In this document: in pieces, positions 47,581 to 59,417 of the stretch | How the letters are laid out: each line of letters opens with the position of its first letter | Numbering within the stretch: the stretch's first letter is position 1 | From: Mya arenaria | Taxonomy: Eukaryota > Mollusca > Bivalvia > Myida > Myidae | Reading direction: 5' to 3' | DNA: 64,000 bases | Assembly: GCF_026914265.1 (NCBI RefSeq) | Contig: NC_069126.1 | Span: 75,023,232-75,087,231, forward strand | The notes under the pieces: generated by a model | What the model was told of the DNA's origin: nothing | Databases searched by the model: none | The model's input: only the letters and a program-made list of their open reading frames with translations | Made by a program: the position numbers and the translations under genes

Positions 47581-48889
47581 CCATTTTCTGGGTATCTGTG
47601 AAAACTGTTATATTTAAATGGAGCCAATATTTTGACCTTTGGCAATTTGTATTTAAAAGGGACCCATTGAAAATAAGTTGTAAAACTTTATGGGCTATAG
47701 TGTGGAAATGCATATGTCTTAACCCTAATGTTGTTTTATTTTTAAATCATTATAATTCTTTGACAATTTCTTCCTTTTGTGAAATGTTTATACAATCAAT
47801 CTTAAATACCTTAATATTTTATAGATGTTAAACTTTAATTGTACTATTGTTGTTATTACTCTCTTATAATGAAAACTTGTACATGACATATATATTTCGC
47901 AAGGAAAATAAAATTAAATGAAAATGTTTTAACGTATAACATTTTGCTGCGGGCCATAAACGTATTTTAATAGAAAACAGTAATTTTAAAATTACCGTAT
48001 CGTGTGAGAATCTTAACGTTATCGAGCCAATGTACGTTATCAACATACATATCTAACATAACATTTTCAATGGCTGATCAGATAGGGCTGATAAAAATAT
48101 AAAACAAATTACTTGAACAAAACAAAAATTATAAAATTTACCAATTAGTCAGAACGAGATGATATCAGTATCAATAGAGAAAATAGATCGGCGTTGCATT
48201 GTTTGGTGTACATCATCCCAATATTTATATGAAAAACTACTGAAACAAGTCCAGTAGTCGAAAGTTAAAACATAAACCAGGTCAATGACAATGACACAGA
48301 AAGAAAAACAGACGTTTACAAACCAGAAACACGTCTTGGACACTGATTTATCAAAACTGACATACTAGTAATAACTCCAAGAATAGTGTACTTAGACAGT
48401 GAGCAATGTTGCCGAACAGTTATTCTCAGAATACGATCAGACTACGGGGCCTTCTTCACGTAGTAGTGAGTCAGACATGCATTAATATTAATTTCGTGTG
48501 AAATTTGAGAGTGAAAAAAGCTCAATTGTTAATAGTTATTGAAACATGTAACAGATATTTTCTGTTTTGCTACAACGCGATAGTAACGGTTTTGGAAATT
48601 GAATGATTTTAGGTAACGATAAACAAACTTCTGTTCAAAGGAGTATCTGCCAAATCATGTTTGTTCATAAAAGCAAATAGAAAACTCAATTTAAACAAAG
48701 TTCTAAATTCTCTCACGTTCATATACACCATGAAATGATTGAGGAAATTATAAAAAAGTTAATATAATACAGAAGCTCAAATGAATTAAAGAAATAATAT
48801 GATTTAACATATTACCATATTTAACATACAGAACTAATATTAAAGATATAATCTGTATCAGATATATTAAACAGCGTGACAGCGTCGTT

Positions 48890-49567
48890 AGATTAATTAA
48901 TTTTTTAATACAATGGTTACGTCCCTTATCAATTTTGTTAACACTTATAGTACAAGACAGACCATGGGTATATGATGAAAGGTTTATGATAAAACAAATG
49001 TCAAACTACGCTTGCTTTATTTTAAATGAATGGTATAGCATTGTTAACACTTCCAGTAAATGCAACTGGTATAAATTGTTTAAGAACGATTTCGGAATTG
49101 AGAATTATCTAAAAACTACACCTTACAAATTGTTAAAGTTTATGATTAAATTTCGAAACAGAAACTATCGTCTTCCTATCGAGACAGGAAGCTGGATTGG
49201 ACTTGATATGTCATCAAGAAAATGTCCTTTGTGTCAAGCAAACATTAGCATTGGAGACGAATATCAATATTTACTTGAATGTATAGCTTTAAACAATAGC
49301 AGAAAGCGATTTATTGATAAAAAAAACTATGTTAATCCGAATGTCATTACATTTAATTATCTAATGTGCATGTGTAACACTCAAATGTCGAAATATAAAA
49401 CGTTGTGTCAATTTGTGAAGAAAATAGTAAAACTGTTTAAAACTGTTAATATATTTGTACAACAACACATGTATCCGATACTCTATAACTCTCCACATAT
49501 TCATATAAAGCATTGTATAACATATGTCTCTCCCGTTTTATTTGCTTTGTACCTTTGTATATTGTAA
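48890..49567 (+). mobile_element. LINE C-terminal remnant, copy 2 (open frame kept)
   Basis: Counterpart of 40560-41241 but with 8 A at the run near 49320, so a single frame of at least 210 codons stays open through CPLC, GDEYQYLLEC and a basic tail ending at 49567. It starts without a proper ATG (frame open further upstream through IQWLRPLSIL), so it is a 5'-truncated element and not an independent gene. Confidence 0.6.
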
Positions 49568-50406
49568 GTTTCTTTTTATAACAGCCTCGTTGTTATAATG
49601 TATTTCTTTTTCACATGCACATGCTGTCATATTGTTTGAACTGAGTTGTTTGAAAATGAAACTTGAAACTTCAGTCGCAACACCTCAGCCAGTATCCAAC
49701 ATGATTGACTAAGCTTGCCGGAGATGGCCGAGTTTTTACGGATGCGCTTGCTTGTGAAGCCATGTTGCATATATCAACGCAATGTCTCTGGTAATTTCCG
49801 GATGATAGAAACCGGTGAATGAGATATTGTATGATCTAAATGCTTTAATGTCATCCTAAAAGGGTGAATTATATCTTAAGTACTTAGGATTATTATTATA
49901 AATATGACTTACATAGGAAAATGGTTTCGACTTCACCTGCTCCTGTTTTTCAAAATTGATTAACGTCGTCGTTGTTAACCTTTGAACGTGAACTATTTGA
50001 TGATGTGTTTGTTGTTTTGTTTTTAAATATAAACAAATACAGATGAAACAGTTCTGTCAATTTTTATTAGAAATACAGTGTATCCATTAAACTTTCAGAG
50101 AAGTCAACATTTACATTAGCAACGTTGTTAACTTAAACACAGTTCTGAACACTCGGACCATAATGCCTGTATTTATTGTGAACTCGGAAATACCTGTTAT
50201 ACGTCCATATATAAGAATTGTTAACAAGGGTTTAAAGTAGTAAATACTGTTACTATTATTCAAAGAACTGTACATTAATTAACAAGCTTCGACCGAGTGA
50301 TAGTCGTAGAAAAGGAGTATTTAATGTTAAGAAAATATCTAATGATTGTTGTTTCTATACGATCGACACTTTTGCCAATACAGATTATAATGGTGTTTTT
50401 TGTCGG

Positions 50407-50729
50407 AACTCTTCGGCCATTTTATACGAAAACAACCTCGGATGTATATAGACGGTTTACAGTGTTCGAAATCGGTACACATTAACTACGCTGCAAGAAG
50501 ATCGCGTATTTATTTTAATTTAGCAGTTAAACTTTATGACTTTACTTTTGGGAAACTTAATTATGTTTGCAATTATGCACTTTAGTGGCAATCAATTTAA
50601 ACTTAGATCTAAAAATACAGGCAAAACACTACATTTGATTAATGATATAATTCAAAATTTTACGAACTACTTCTATTAATGTACTGGCATACATCCGAGG
50701 TTGTTTTCGTAGAAAAAGGCCGAAGAGTT
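50407..50729. mobile_element. MITE with 41-bp terminal inverted repeats (copy 2)
   Basis: Counterpart of 42110-42432, carried along in the duplication. Confidence 0.8.
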
Positions 50730-51115
50730 TAGAATGAAAATTGATAAAAAACATTTTAGCAGGATTGGTGGGGTACGTTAAATAACAGTTGTATTCTATA
50801 ATTATGTAGTTAATTATGTTTTTTAGAATATAAAAAACTATTCAGATATTGTAATATTGAAGATATTAAAGATTTTATGCCCATGTAATGGTGATCTTTG
50901 GAAGAAAAATTTAAAACATTGTTTTTACATGCATTTTCAGGATCTGCTTGGGAAAATATAATATTGTATATTATCTTGTTTTCTACAGGCCATTTTCAAC
51001 ACGATATATTGATCATTCAGTTTTTGTTTTATTTACCCACTTTATAAGAGAAACAATTTGTTTTTCAAAAACAATATTATCAATTTGATAAAACAGCACT
51101 GGTATTTACACAACG

Positions 51116-51375
51116 CAGATCAGTAACACATAGAATTAGACAGAATTTATAATATAGATATAATCCTTTAGGCACAAAAGTAAATGCAAATGATTCTAAA
51201 ATACATGTGGTGAGAGAAGTGATTAGTACTGAGGACGAACAATTTAATAAGCTCCGTGAAATGGTAAGGAAACAAAAGAACGCTAAAGATGAATTAGTTT
51301 TACTTAAAGACAAGATATTATCACCAGCAAATGTTGCCGAAGCTTTAGCTTTTAAAAAAGAAAAATATAAAAAAT
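51116..51375 (+). pseudogene. Polinton conserved protein remnant (unknown role)
   Basis: A plus-strand frame with a charged, coiled-coil-like stretch (KIHVVREVISTEDEQFNKLR and LVLLKDKILSPANVAEALAF), found in Polintons next to the ATPase. Function unknown. Fossil. Confidence 0.45.
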
Positions 51376-51539
51376 AATCAAAAGATAAATTTAAATGTTG
51401 ATGAAGGCGTACGATTATAATTAAGGTAAACAATTTAGAAACTAATTTACAGTCACAAAACAAACAATAAAGCAGTAATATACTAAACTAAGATAGCAAA
51501 TTAATGATTGAATTTCCCTGCTTGGAAATCCTGCATTAT

Positions 51540-52530
51540 TTTGAAGTATGATATGATTAACAACACAATTATAAAGTTACGTGGCTATTCGCTGTGGTCA
51601 GCTGGAAGACCTCAAGGTGAGCTTTATTAAAAGTGAGTGCATGTATTACGCACAAATTATAAATCCCAAAATTGTTTCATACTATTGTAGGTTTTAATTA
51701 GAAGAGACAACAACCCTAACGTTAGAACTTGAGCTTTCAACCACCATTGACACAGTAATGGTGCTGAATTTTTATCCAACAACATTTGGCGAAGGTGGAC
51801 GAACAATTCATATATTTAGTTTTTCCAACACAAGCAAACGAGGTACTATTTTAAGAATCATTAGAAGCTGGTATCTATTTGAAACTACCCAGCGATGAGG
51901 CTGTTAACATATCTGGCACAATAAAAGTATATTATCACTATTAATATAAATGGAACAAAATATAACACTATCATCCATAAAGGCTGGAAAACTTGATTCA
52001 TCAATACACCAATTGGATTTACAGCTACATTCGACCAACCACTACTTTTGGATAAAAATAAACAGTATCTAATTGGGCTAGATAAAATCAACACAATGAT
52101 TTATTCAATGGTACAATAAGTCCAGATTACAAAAAACACAGAAATAAAATATCATATCGTTGAAGAACATAAAGTATTTTTGATAGTGGTAATTACAGTT
52201 ACGATGATATAAATAAGTATATAAAAGAAAGGTTAATGACTTATGACGACCTACAACCAGATGAAGCAAGCCCAATAACCATTGAGTTTGACTTGTCGAG
52301 TTTTAAGTATCTTTTTTTATTAGCAACAATTTTACTCTTGATTTAAGAAACTCCAAATTCGGATCATTGATTGGTTTTGAAGACAAACTTATAAACCAAA
52401 GAATTAATTGGTCTTTATTGCCAGAAATAACTAATTATGTTGATACTTTGTACGTTCACTGTGGTTTAGTAGTGAAGGGTGTCTACAGTAAAGATAATAT
52501 TACAAGTAATGCAAACGCTACAAACAAGGA
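51540..52530 (+). pseudogene. Polinton capsid-like (probably minor capsid) remnant
   Basis: Fossil segments in several frames, including LRNSKFGSLIGFEDKLI and VDTLYVHCGLVVKGVY, which resemble the minor (penton-type) jelly-roll capsid protein of Polintons. This assignment is by pattern memory and position before the protease. Broken in several places. Confidence 0.4.
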
Positions 52531-52835
52531 ATGTCTTATCTTAAATATTGACGATAATACTGGCAATGGTACACACTGGTGCTGCATAATTTCTGCACTT
52601 TATTCATGTTACCCCCACCTAATGTGCATTTGCTACAATTACACCTAAAATACAACAATATTCAATATCAAGAAAAGTCAAGTGTACTTTGTGGTTACTA
52701 TTGATTATTTATAATTACGTAGATACAGGAGGGTTATTCTATGACATACTCCACAAAGAACTAGAACCGTTTAACCCATCCAAAAATGAACACTTTATAA
52801 ATCATTATTTTAGAGAACTTGGGGATGTTAAATAA
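52530..52835 (+). pseudogene. Polinton adenain-type cysteine protease remnant
   Basis: A fossil of the capsid-maturation protease: a GNGTHW block (catalytic-His region), then a CGYYC-like block (catalytic-Cys region) and a tail PFNPSKNEHFINHYFREL. Broken. Confidence 0.5.
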
Positions 52836-52999
52836 TTTATTACTTGATGGTGTTTCTAGGGAAAAAGTATATGTCCCTCACATATGCACGAAAATAAACT
52901 GACTCCGGTTTAATAAGATGGATTGATGATAATGATAACAACAAGGATTTGAATTAAATGATGGGAATATCACTGTAAGAGAGTTAGAGTAAAGCTTTT

Positions 53000-54480
53000 G
53001 GTATTAAATCTCTTTGTTATTAAATCAATCAAATCAGAATAAACCCTTTCATTAAGTACATCAGTGTCATTGCTTTTAGCAATTTAATTTATTTTGACTA
53101 ACAAGTTGTGGAATGTCAATTGATAGACCCCTATATTGTCCACCATAAGTATTTTGTATTTTTGTATTTTATTCTTTAAACAAAGCCTTTTACATATCCT
53201 CCCCCCCCAAAAAAAAAAAAAAATAATAATAATAATAATAATGAGTTATTTATTTGATCTCTTAACGATCGTTGTAAGTTTTGAGTTTTAGTACAATGAT
53301 GCTTTTTATTATGAAACGCTAAGTTCATACAGTCTTAAACCTTTTGTTCAAAGGTAGACTGTGTGTGATGCTTATAGTTTCAAATAATAACTGCATCGTA
53401 TCTTTAAAGGGTTTTTGCATTAGATCCGCTGAATTGTATTCCTTCGTCTGCAGATAGAGTTGGGATCCCTTATCATTGAAGTACTTGGGGTTTATTATTA
53501 TTTGTTTTAGTATTAAGTTTCCTCAAGTTAATGCATACTTTGATCAAATTTACCTTTTACGTTTTTACTTCATTCAGAATTGTTGGGATAAATGTGAGGT
53601 TTGTGCACTAAAACTGGTTTAACCCCCCAGGAATTTTGCATTTTATTGACCGTTCCGAGGCGGTACCTGACAATCCCTGATAAACATACATAGTATTTTG
53701 AATATAGTATATATGCACTGTGTTGTTTGTAGAGTTTTGTTCTGTTGTTCCATTTTTTTGTGAATTATTGTTTTTGTGTTCTATATCTTTAGCGTTTTCC
53801 TTGTGCCATTAAACGGGGTTTATGTTTACATTTTCGGCTACTGAGCTTGTTTCTGTTTGTTTTGTTTTCAGATAAATATGGAACCACAAAAAAGAAGTAA
53901 AGGGTATATTTGTTGTATTGTTAAGTTTCCCCAAGTTAAAGCATACTTTGATAAGATTAACCGTTTGCGCTTTTTTCTTTATTTAGGATTGTTGGGATAA
54001 GAGTGAGGTTTGTGCACTTAAACTGGTTTGATGTTTCGGGATTGTGATTGTTTGTTTTAGAGTTCTTTGTCTTTGGCGTCTACACTGTGCAATTATACGG
54101 ATTTAATGTTTCGTTTATGCAAATTTTGATAAGATTTATCTTTTGCGTTTTTACTTTATTCAGGATTGTTGGGATAAGAGTGTGGTTGTGCACACAAACT
54201 GGTTTAAACCCCCAGTAATTTTACATTTAACTGACCGTTCCAAGGCGGTACCTAACAATCCTTGATGAACATACCTTGTTTTTTATATATAGTATGTACA
54301 TGTGCTGTTTGTGGAGTATTGTGCTGTTCTTCCATGTTTCTTGTCTGAGCATTTTTGTTTTTATGTTCTATGTCTTTTGCGTTTGCCCAGTGTCATTAAA
54401 CCGGGTTTATGTTTAAACATTTTGCTGCTGAGCTTGTTTCTGTAGCTTTTTGTATTAATATTCTAATATTATTAAAACTG
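53000..54480. repeat. Nested block of diverged 600-bp-scale repeats
   Basis: The segment ATTGTTGGGATAA...GTGCAC...AAACTGGTTTAA occurs at about 53578, 53990 and 54166. GACCGTTCCnAGGCGGTACC occurs at 53650 and 54234. TTAAACnGGGTTTATGTTTA closes two of the copies (about 53812 and 54398). These look like partial, diverged copies of one dispersed repeat inserted into the Polinton. An (AAT)n tract sits at 53223-53242. Confidence 0.7.
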
Positions 54481-54485
54481 GATGT

Positions 54486-54690
54486 GTGACGAAATTTTAC
54501 AGTAATCCTGATGTATTTTTTGACTTTCTAGAATTAATTGTGGGATCAATAACTGCAGGAAATAATAGTTCGCATCTCATTACCAAGGGAAATTCAATTA
54601 TTGGCGAAGTACTGAAGTTGGGGGTAATAACTGGGGATGAACATCATGACTTTTATAAAAGAAAATATGATTATTTTGATAATATATAAT
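54486..54690 (+). pseudogene. Small conserved Polinton frame (unknown role)
   Basis: A fossil frame with FLELIVGSITAGNNSSHLI and GVITGDEHHDFYK. It resembles a short protein often seen in Polintons near the integrase. Role unknown. Confidence 0.35.
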
Positions 54691-54889
54691 GACGTCATAT
54701 TGCATAAAAGAAAAAAAACAACCTCAGTATGTATTAGAAATAATAGGTTAATGGGAAAGTCCACATGTGAGTCGTGTGGAATGACCTAGACAAAGTTTGT
54801 TAAGAATTATGGGAGTAAAGGGGGTAAAATGGATATTTATTAAGTGAGTTTACCATAACTTCCTTAAAAACGATTAACCTTACCTAGAT

Positions 54890-56125
54890 ATAACTACTGT
54901 TGACGGGGCAATCCACTGGAAAGTGAACCACCAGTTTATGAATTAGATGACACATGTGAACAACACGACCATGGTAATGATAATGACCCAAATAATAAAT
55001 CGATCTGTGAAAAAAACAATGTTACTGTAATTAAAACCAAGTAAGTAAAAAACTTTTGGAGAAAAGGTTGCAAATAAATCAGTTGTCAAACCTGTTATTA
55101 GTGCAAAGTATAAATTAGGTTTTTGGTCAAAATAGAGTTTAAATAAATTTAAAAGGACTCCAACAAAGTAGATTTGTCTAGTAAAGTAAATTTGCTTGGG
55201 TACAAGTGGTCTGCCATATTAGCAGAATAATTACACAGGCCACTTAAACGAAAGCTTCGAAAAAGGCGTGATATTGCTGAGATACGGTAAGTAGGTTTGC
55301 TTGGCACGCAGGTCTTTTCTAAATTGAATCAAAATTTCAAATATTTATAAAACAATTAATGATTTTTGTTATTAAATATGCGTGGGTAATGCCATTAAAA
55401 GATAAAAACAGGTATTTATGTTATGAATGCCTTTGATTGTGTAGAGTCAAAAAGAGAACCAGAAAAAACTCTGGGTAGATGAGGGGAAGGAATTTTATAA
55501 TGTATTTAAACAACGGCTTTTCGAACATTATATTAATATGCACCACACATTTAATGAAAGAAAGGCCGTTGTTATTGAGCGCTTCAATCGAACTTCTAAA
55601 AGAGTAATGTGGAAATATTTTACTGCACAATGTACTAATAAGTACATAGATGTTTTACAAGATATGGTTCAACATTTCAATTAGACAAGACATAGTAGTA
55701 TTAAAATATATCCAATGGCAGCAAGTAACATAACAAACAGAGGGCAAGTTTACTTTCAGCTTTATTCTTAATCGAATAATGAGATGAAACCATTTCAGTA
55801 CCAAGTGGGGGTCAAGTTTTTATGCAATCAAATGCAAACGTCAGTTTGAAAAGGGTTACTCACCGAATTGGGCGGAAGAACTATTTGTTGTAGATACAAC
55901 ATTGGGGACAATTCCAATTACTTATCAATTAAATTATTTAAATGGTGAATCATTTTGGGTTCCTTTTACGGGCATGAGTTGGTCCATGCCAAACAGTATG
56001 TCTTTAGAATTGAAAAAAAAACAAGATTACAAAAAGAATAAAGGTATTGAAAATGGTTAGGTTATTCATATGAATTTAATTCTTGGGTAAACTTTCATGA
56101 TGATTTGATTGAAAAGTTAGTGATA
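54890..56125 (+). pseudogene. Polinton retroviral-type integrase remnant
   Basis: Fossil integrase: a basic N-terminal segment, the catalytic-core end with ERFNRT (region of the third acidic residue of the DDE triad) and YFTAQCTNKYIDVLQD, and a C-terminal chromodomain-like part (NWAEELFVVDTTLGTIPITY). Broken in many places. Part of the core is not recognisable. Confidence 0.65.
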
Positions 56126-56409
56126 GTGTCCATAGGTTATTGTGTTTATCCCACCACCCAAAATAAATCTCGTATTATCAAAACAAGACAAACAAGTCTT
56201 TGTAATGATGTATCTTTATAAATTGTTTTGTTTTGAACTGATGGTGTTAATGCTATGTTTTTGTCTTAATGTTTTAAAGAGTGTTTCTTTGCTGTCTTCA
56301 AATGCTATTTTCTTTTTTACAACTCCTTTGGTTATTCCGTTGCATTTTGACGTATTTGTCATTTAGTGTATCTTTGCTCGGAGCCCAACAAATTCAGTTA
56401 TAGGAGTGC
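56126..56409. other. Spacer between integrase and polymerase remnants
   Basis: AT-rich sequence where the convergent integrase (plus) and polymerase (minus) remnants meet. Nothing else recognised. Confidence 0.4.
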
Positions 56410-58110
56410 ATCGTCCTTCATTTTCCCAATAACTTTCCTATTGTCAATAGAGTGATATTTACTATCATGCGGGTAATCACTGTTGTCAAAAAGGTGTTTA
56501 TCAGCATGTAAATCCTTATATGCATCTTTTGGTATTATTTTATAACAAAAAGAGTGTCTGTAAAATGTAGAATTACATTATTTGTACCATATTTCTTTGA
56601 AATGTAATTGTAATGAAAATCATACATAAGGTACTTACTTAGTTCGAGAATGGACATTCCAACATAACAGGTTCGATTAAGAAATAACTCGATTTTACTT
56701 TTTATTGTTTCCTTCATGTTCTTCATTATTTTACCTATCGCCTGCATAAGAAAGTGACTATCATATCCGCTTAAGCTATGAAACACTTCTGGGATCTTTG
56801 TTGTTAATCTAACTGATCTATTTACATTAATTGTGCGCAGACCCTCTGTATAACTCTGTGACATAACAATGATCTCTTACAGGTCTGTGCTTATCACTCC
56901 CATCGTCTTATTCTTTGTACTTTTTTTACAAATAAAACAGCATGTGGCTGTCTTAAAATAGTTTTCTTGTTGTTTGGTTTTTATAATTTCTTTAGCAAAA
57001 TGGTCCTTCATTATTCATGCACAATACTTTTCTTCTTTAAACATGTTTTGTATGAAACGATATATTGATTTAAGACCACGATACACTTTTTACGGGCTTA
57101 GACTATTAATCACCATCAGTACAAACTAATTTATATCCATATCCGCAAGCAATACGATTTTGATAAGAGTGGTTAATTTTCCTGATGGTTCATTGGCCGG
57201 TTTTACAACTGTTTCAAAATCTGCAAAAATAACAAACGGAGCCATTAATTGCTTTGATCATGTGATAGCTTTTAAACCTTATTTAATTGTTTCCTGGAGT
57301 TGATAACTTAATTTTTTGCAAACAATTGATAGCCAAACAAACGTCTGTATGAGTTTTGGGTATTCTTTCTTCTGTAAAGCGCTGGGTGCAGTATTTACAA
57401 AATAACTTTCAATAATGATTTCTTGACTGTGTATTCATTAACGTGTCGAAATCTTTGGTCCATACATAATGGGACGTTTTAATGCACTGTATAAATAAAG
57501 ATCTTAAGTTCCATTTTTGGGATGTATAGTCTTTGAAATAGATAATGCATGAATTGGTCTACTTTTGTCGGTAAAATCAACTCCATTGACATTAAATCAT
57601 ATATAATTTTATCTTTCTTTTTTTGGAATATCTTGTATCTTTACTGGAAAATGAATACCTTTATAGTTAAGTTGTTCTAAGTGTTCTTTATATTTAGTTA
57701 TTCTTTGTGGGGGTTTTGTGCGGGGAAGGTGTGTGTCAATTGATACCAGCGAAAACAGTCACTGTCCTTTTCATTCGTAATATTGATTAATCCTTGTCTG
57801 TTTTTAATGACTGCTGGTAGTGGTAGATATGAGGAAACCCTTGAAGGCTTATATTTTATAATGATTATGATATGTTTATCATCACCTTTAATTGTCCAAC
57901 CAGATCCTTCTAAATCCAATATGCCTTTATGTTTAAAATTTCATTATATGTATCTTTGAACATTTCAACTGTATTGTTTTCATTAATAAGCCGTTCAGCT
58001 TTTGGTTGAAAGTGCCCAACTTGTTCTTTATCTTCATATGATTTAATTAATGTGGTTTTAAGTGTTATGTTTAATTTTCTACTATGCTTCTGTTGCATAT
58101 TTTTACTATT
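56410..58110 (-). pseudogene. Polinton DNA polymerase B remnant
   Basis: Fossil minus-strand segments of the protein-primed family B polymerase: IPEVFHSLSGYDSHFLMQAI (exonuclease-region FHNLxGYDSH block) at 56700-56810, and SSYLPLPAVIKNR with DCFRWYQLTHT at about 57730-57850. Only the N-terminal/exonuclease side is visible; the polymerase palm motifs were not seen. Broken. Confidence 0.65.
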
Positions 58111-59189
58111 TAAACAATAGAAAGCGGCTGTACAGTTTTCTCAAGCTGTATTTTATGATTGTGTTTACTCAATATATAAGCTTCATATTCAGCAATCTTT
58201 TAACCCTTAGATACTTGTATCGGTGTTAATACCATTTTGTCTATCATAACAATTGTTTTTAGTAATCGCATCCCTATATACCTAAAATAAAAATATTTAC
58301 GTTTTTAGGTACACAAACTTCCATCTTGTTCTATCATATTTAGAGAACTTACGTTATACTCTGTTTGTACCGACGCATTTTAATTAATCCTGGCTCTGTA
58401 TTCAAATCTTTGCCAGCAGCATACATACTATCTGGCTACATTGTTTCTTTCAATTGCGACAAATGTTACGGGATTACATCTTCTTTTCCTATGAAACGAA
58501 TTTATGAAATCTTTGAATTTGAGACCTTTACTAAACGGCGGGACAATACTTTTTATTCCTTCAATATTCATCTTAATATATTCTGCATTTTCTCTAATAT
58601 TTTTAATTTCTTCTCCTTTTTCTAATCGTCGCTCAAATTATTGTAACTTTTAATATGTTCTTTTAATTAGAAGAAGGTACAGTCATAATCAGAGAAATGT
58701 CTTTTACTATTTCTCCAATCTATAATAATGCTGATATATTATTTTCGCACATTTATGTTATCCATACCCATTTAGTATATATTTTTATATCTCTTTTGAG
58801 TGGCACAACGTAATTAGCTTCATTTTCAAGTTTTTATATTGAATTAAAACTGATTTAATTATTTCTTGTTCGTAAACATTCTGTTGCATTGACATTTGAA
58901 CTAAGTTGTTTGAGATTTCTATGTTGGGTTTTGGTAATGCTTTTTCATCAATAAACATCATTAAACAAAACGGCAATTCTTGTGTGAATGGCACCAGCAT
59001 CTGCTACAACAACTGGTTTGTTCGGTACAAAAGCTAAAACAGCAGTGCATCCAATAAGACAGCTAAATAGTTTTAAAGCTGGGCTTATACGCCAACATAG
59101 TTTTAGCTCTTTCTATATGTTGCGACTGATTTGGTTAAATGATTTAAAAGCTGTCCTACATTTTCTATTTTTAAAAGGTAGTTGTTAGT
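58111..59189 (-). pseudogene. Polinton sequence of unclear identity, right side
   Basis: Between the polymerase remnant and the right terminal repeat. Short minus-strand frames (for example 58785-59000) probably belong to the polymerase N-terminus or another Polinton protein. Too decayed to name. Confidence 0.3.
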
Positions 59190-59410
59190 ATGTATTTTAA
59201 GTCGGTCCCAAATAGGCGACTGTGAAAGGGTCAGCACCATAAATAGGTAACTCTAAAGGAGTTATCACGGTACATTAACCGTAGTAGTTTGTACCATGTT
59301 CGTCGTTGGTGGGATTTACTTATTTGGAGTTAACTTGTGTTGAGTATTGCGAGATAGTAGATTTACAAACGCATTACATAATTAAGTAGAAAACATGAAA
59401 TAGTTAATAC
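59190..59410 (-). repeat. Polinton right terminal inverted repeat
   Basis: Reverse complement of the left repeat at 45745-46010. It contains GAGTTAACTTGTGTTGAGTA and TTGCGAGATAGTAGATTTAC. It ends where the 35-bp minisatellite begins. Confidence 0.85.
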
Positions 59411-59417
59411 ATAGTAC

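Larger units (their letters stand above)
46577..51115. repeat. 4.5-kb segmental duplication, copy 2, nested in the Polinton
   Basis: Nearly identical to 38269-42829 in direct orientation. It begins right after Polinton ATPase sequence and ends right before further Polinton sequence at 51116. It has about 25 extra bases at 46742 (TTTAATTGTCTAATACTGGC) and lacks the 26 bases found beside the MITE in copy 1. Its near-identity contrasts with the decay of the Polinton around it, so it arrived later. Confidence 0.95.
45725..59410. mobile_element. Polinton/Maverick fossil, with nested insertions
   Basis: A virus-like DNA transposon remnant bounded by inverted repeats (left about 45745-46010, right about 59190-59410). 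Recognisable remnants in order: packaging ATPase, a short conserved protein, capsid-like protein, adenovirus-type cysteine protease, a small conserved protein, retroviral-type integrase (all plus strand), and protein-primed DNA polymerase B (minus strand). Two later insertions interrupt it: a 4.5-kb duplicated segment (46577-51115) and a repeat block (about 53000-54480). Without them it spans about 7.7 kb, short of the usual 15-20 kb, so parts are missing. It is broken, with many breaks across every gene, and appears old and inert. Confidence 0.8.
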
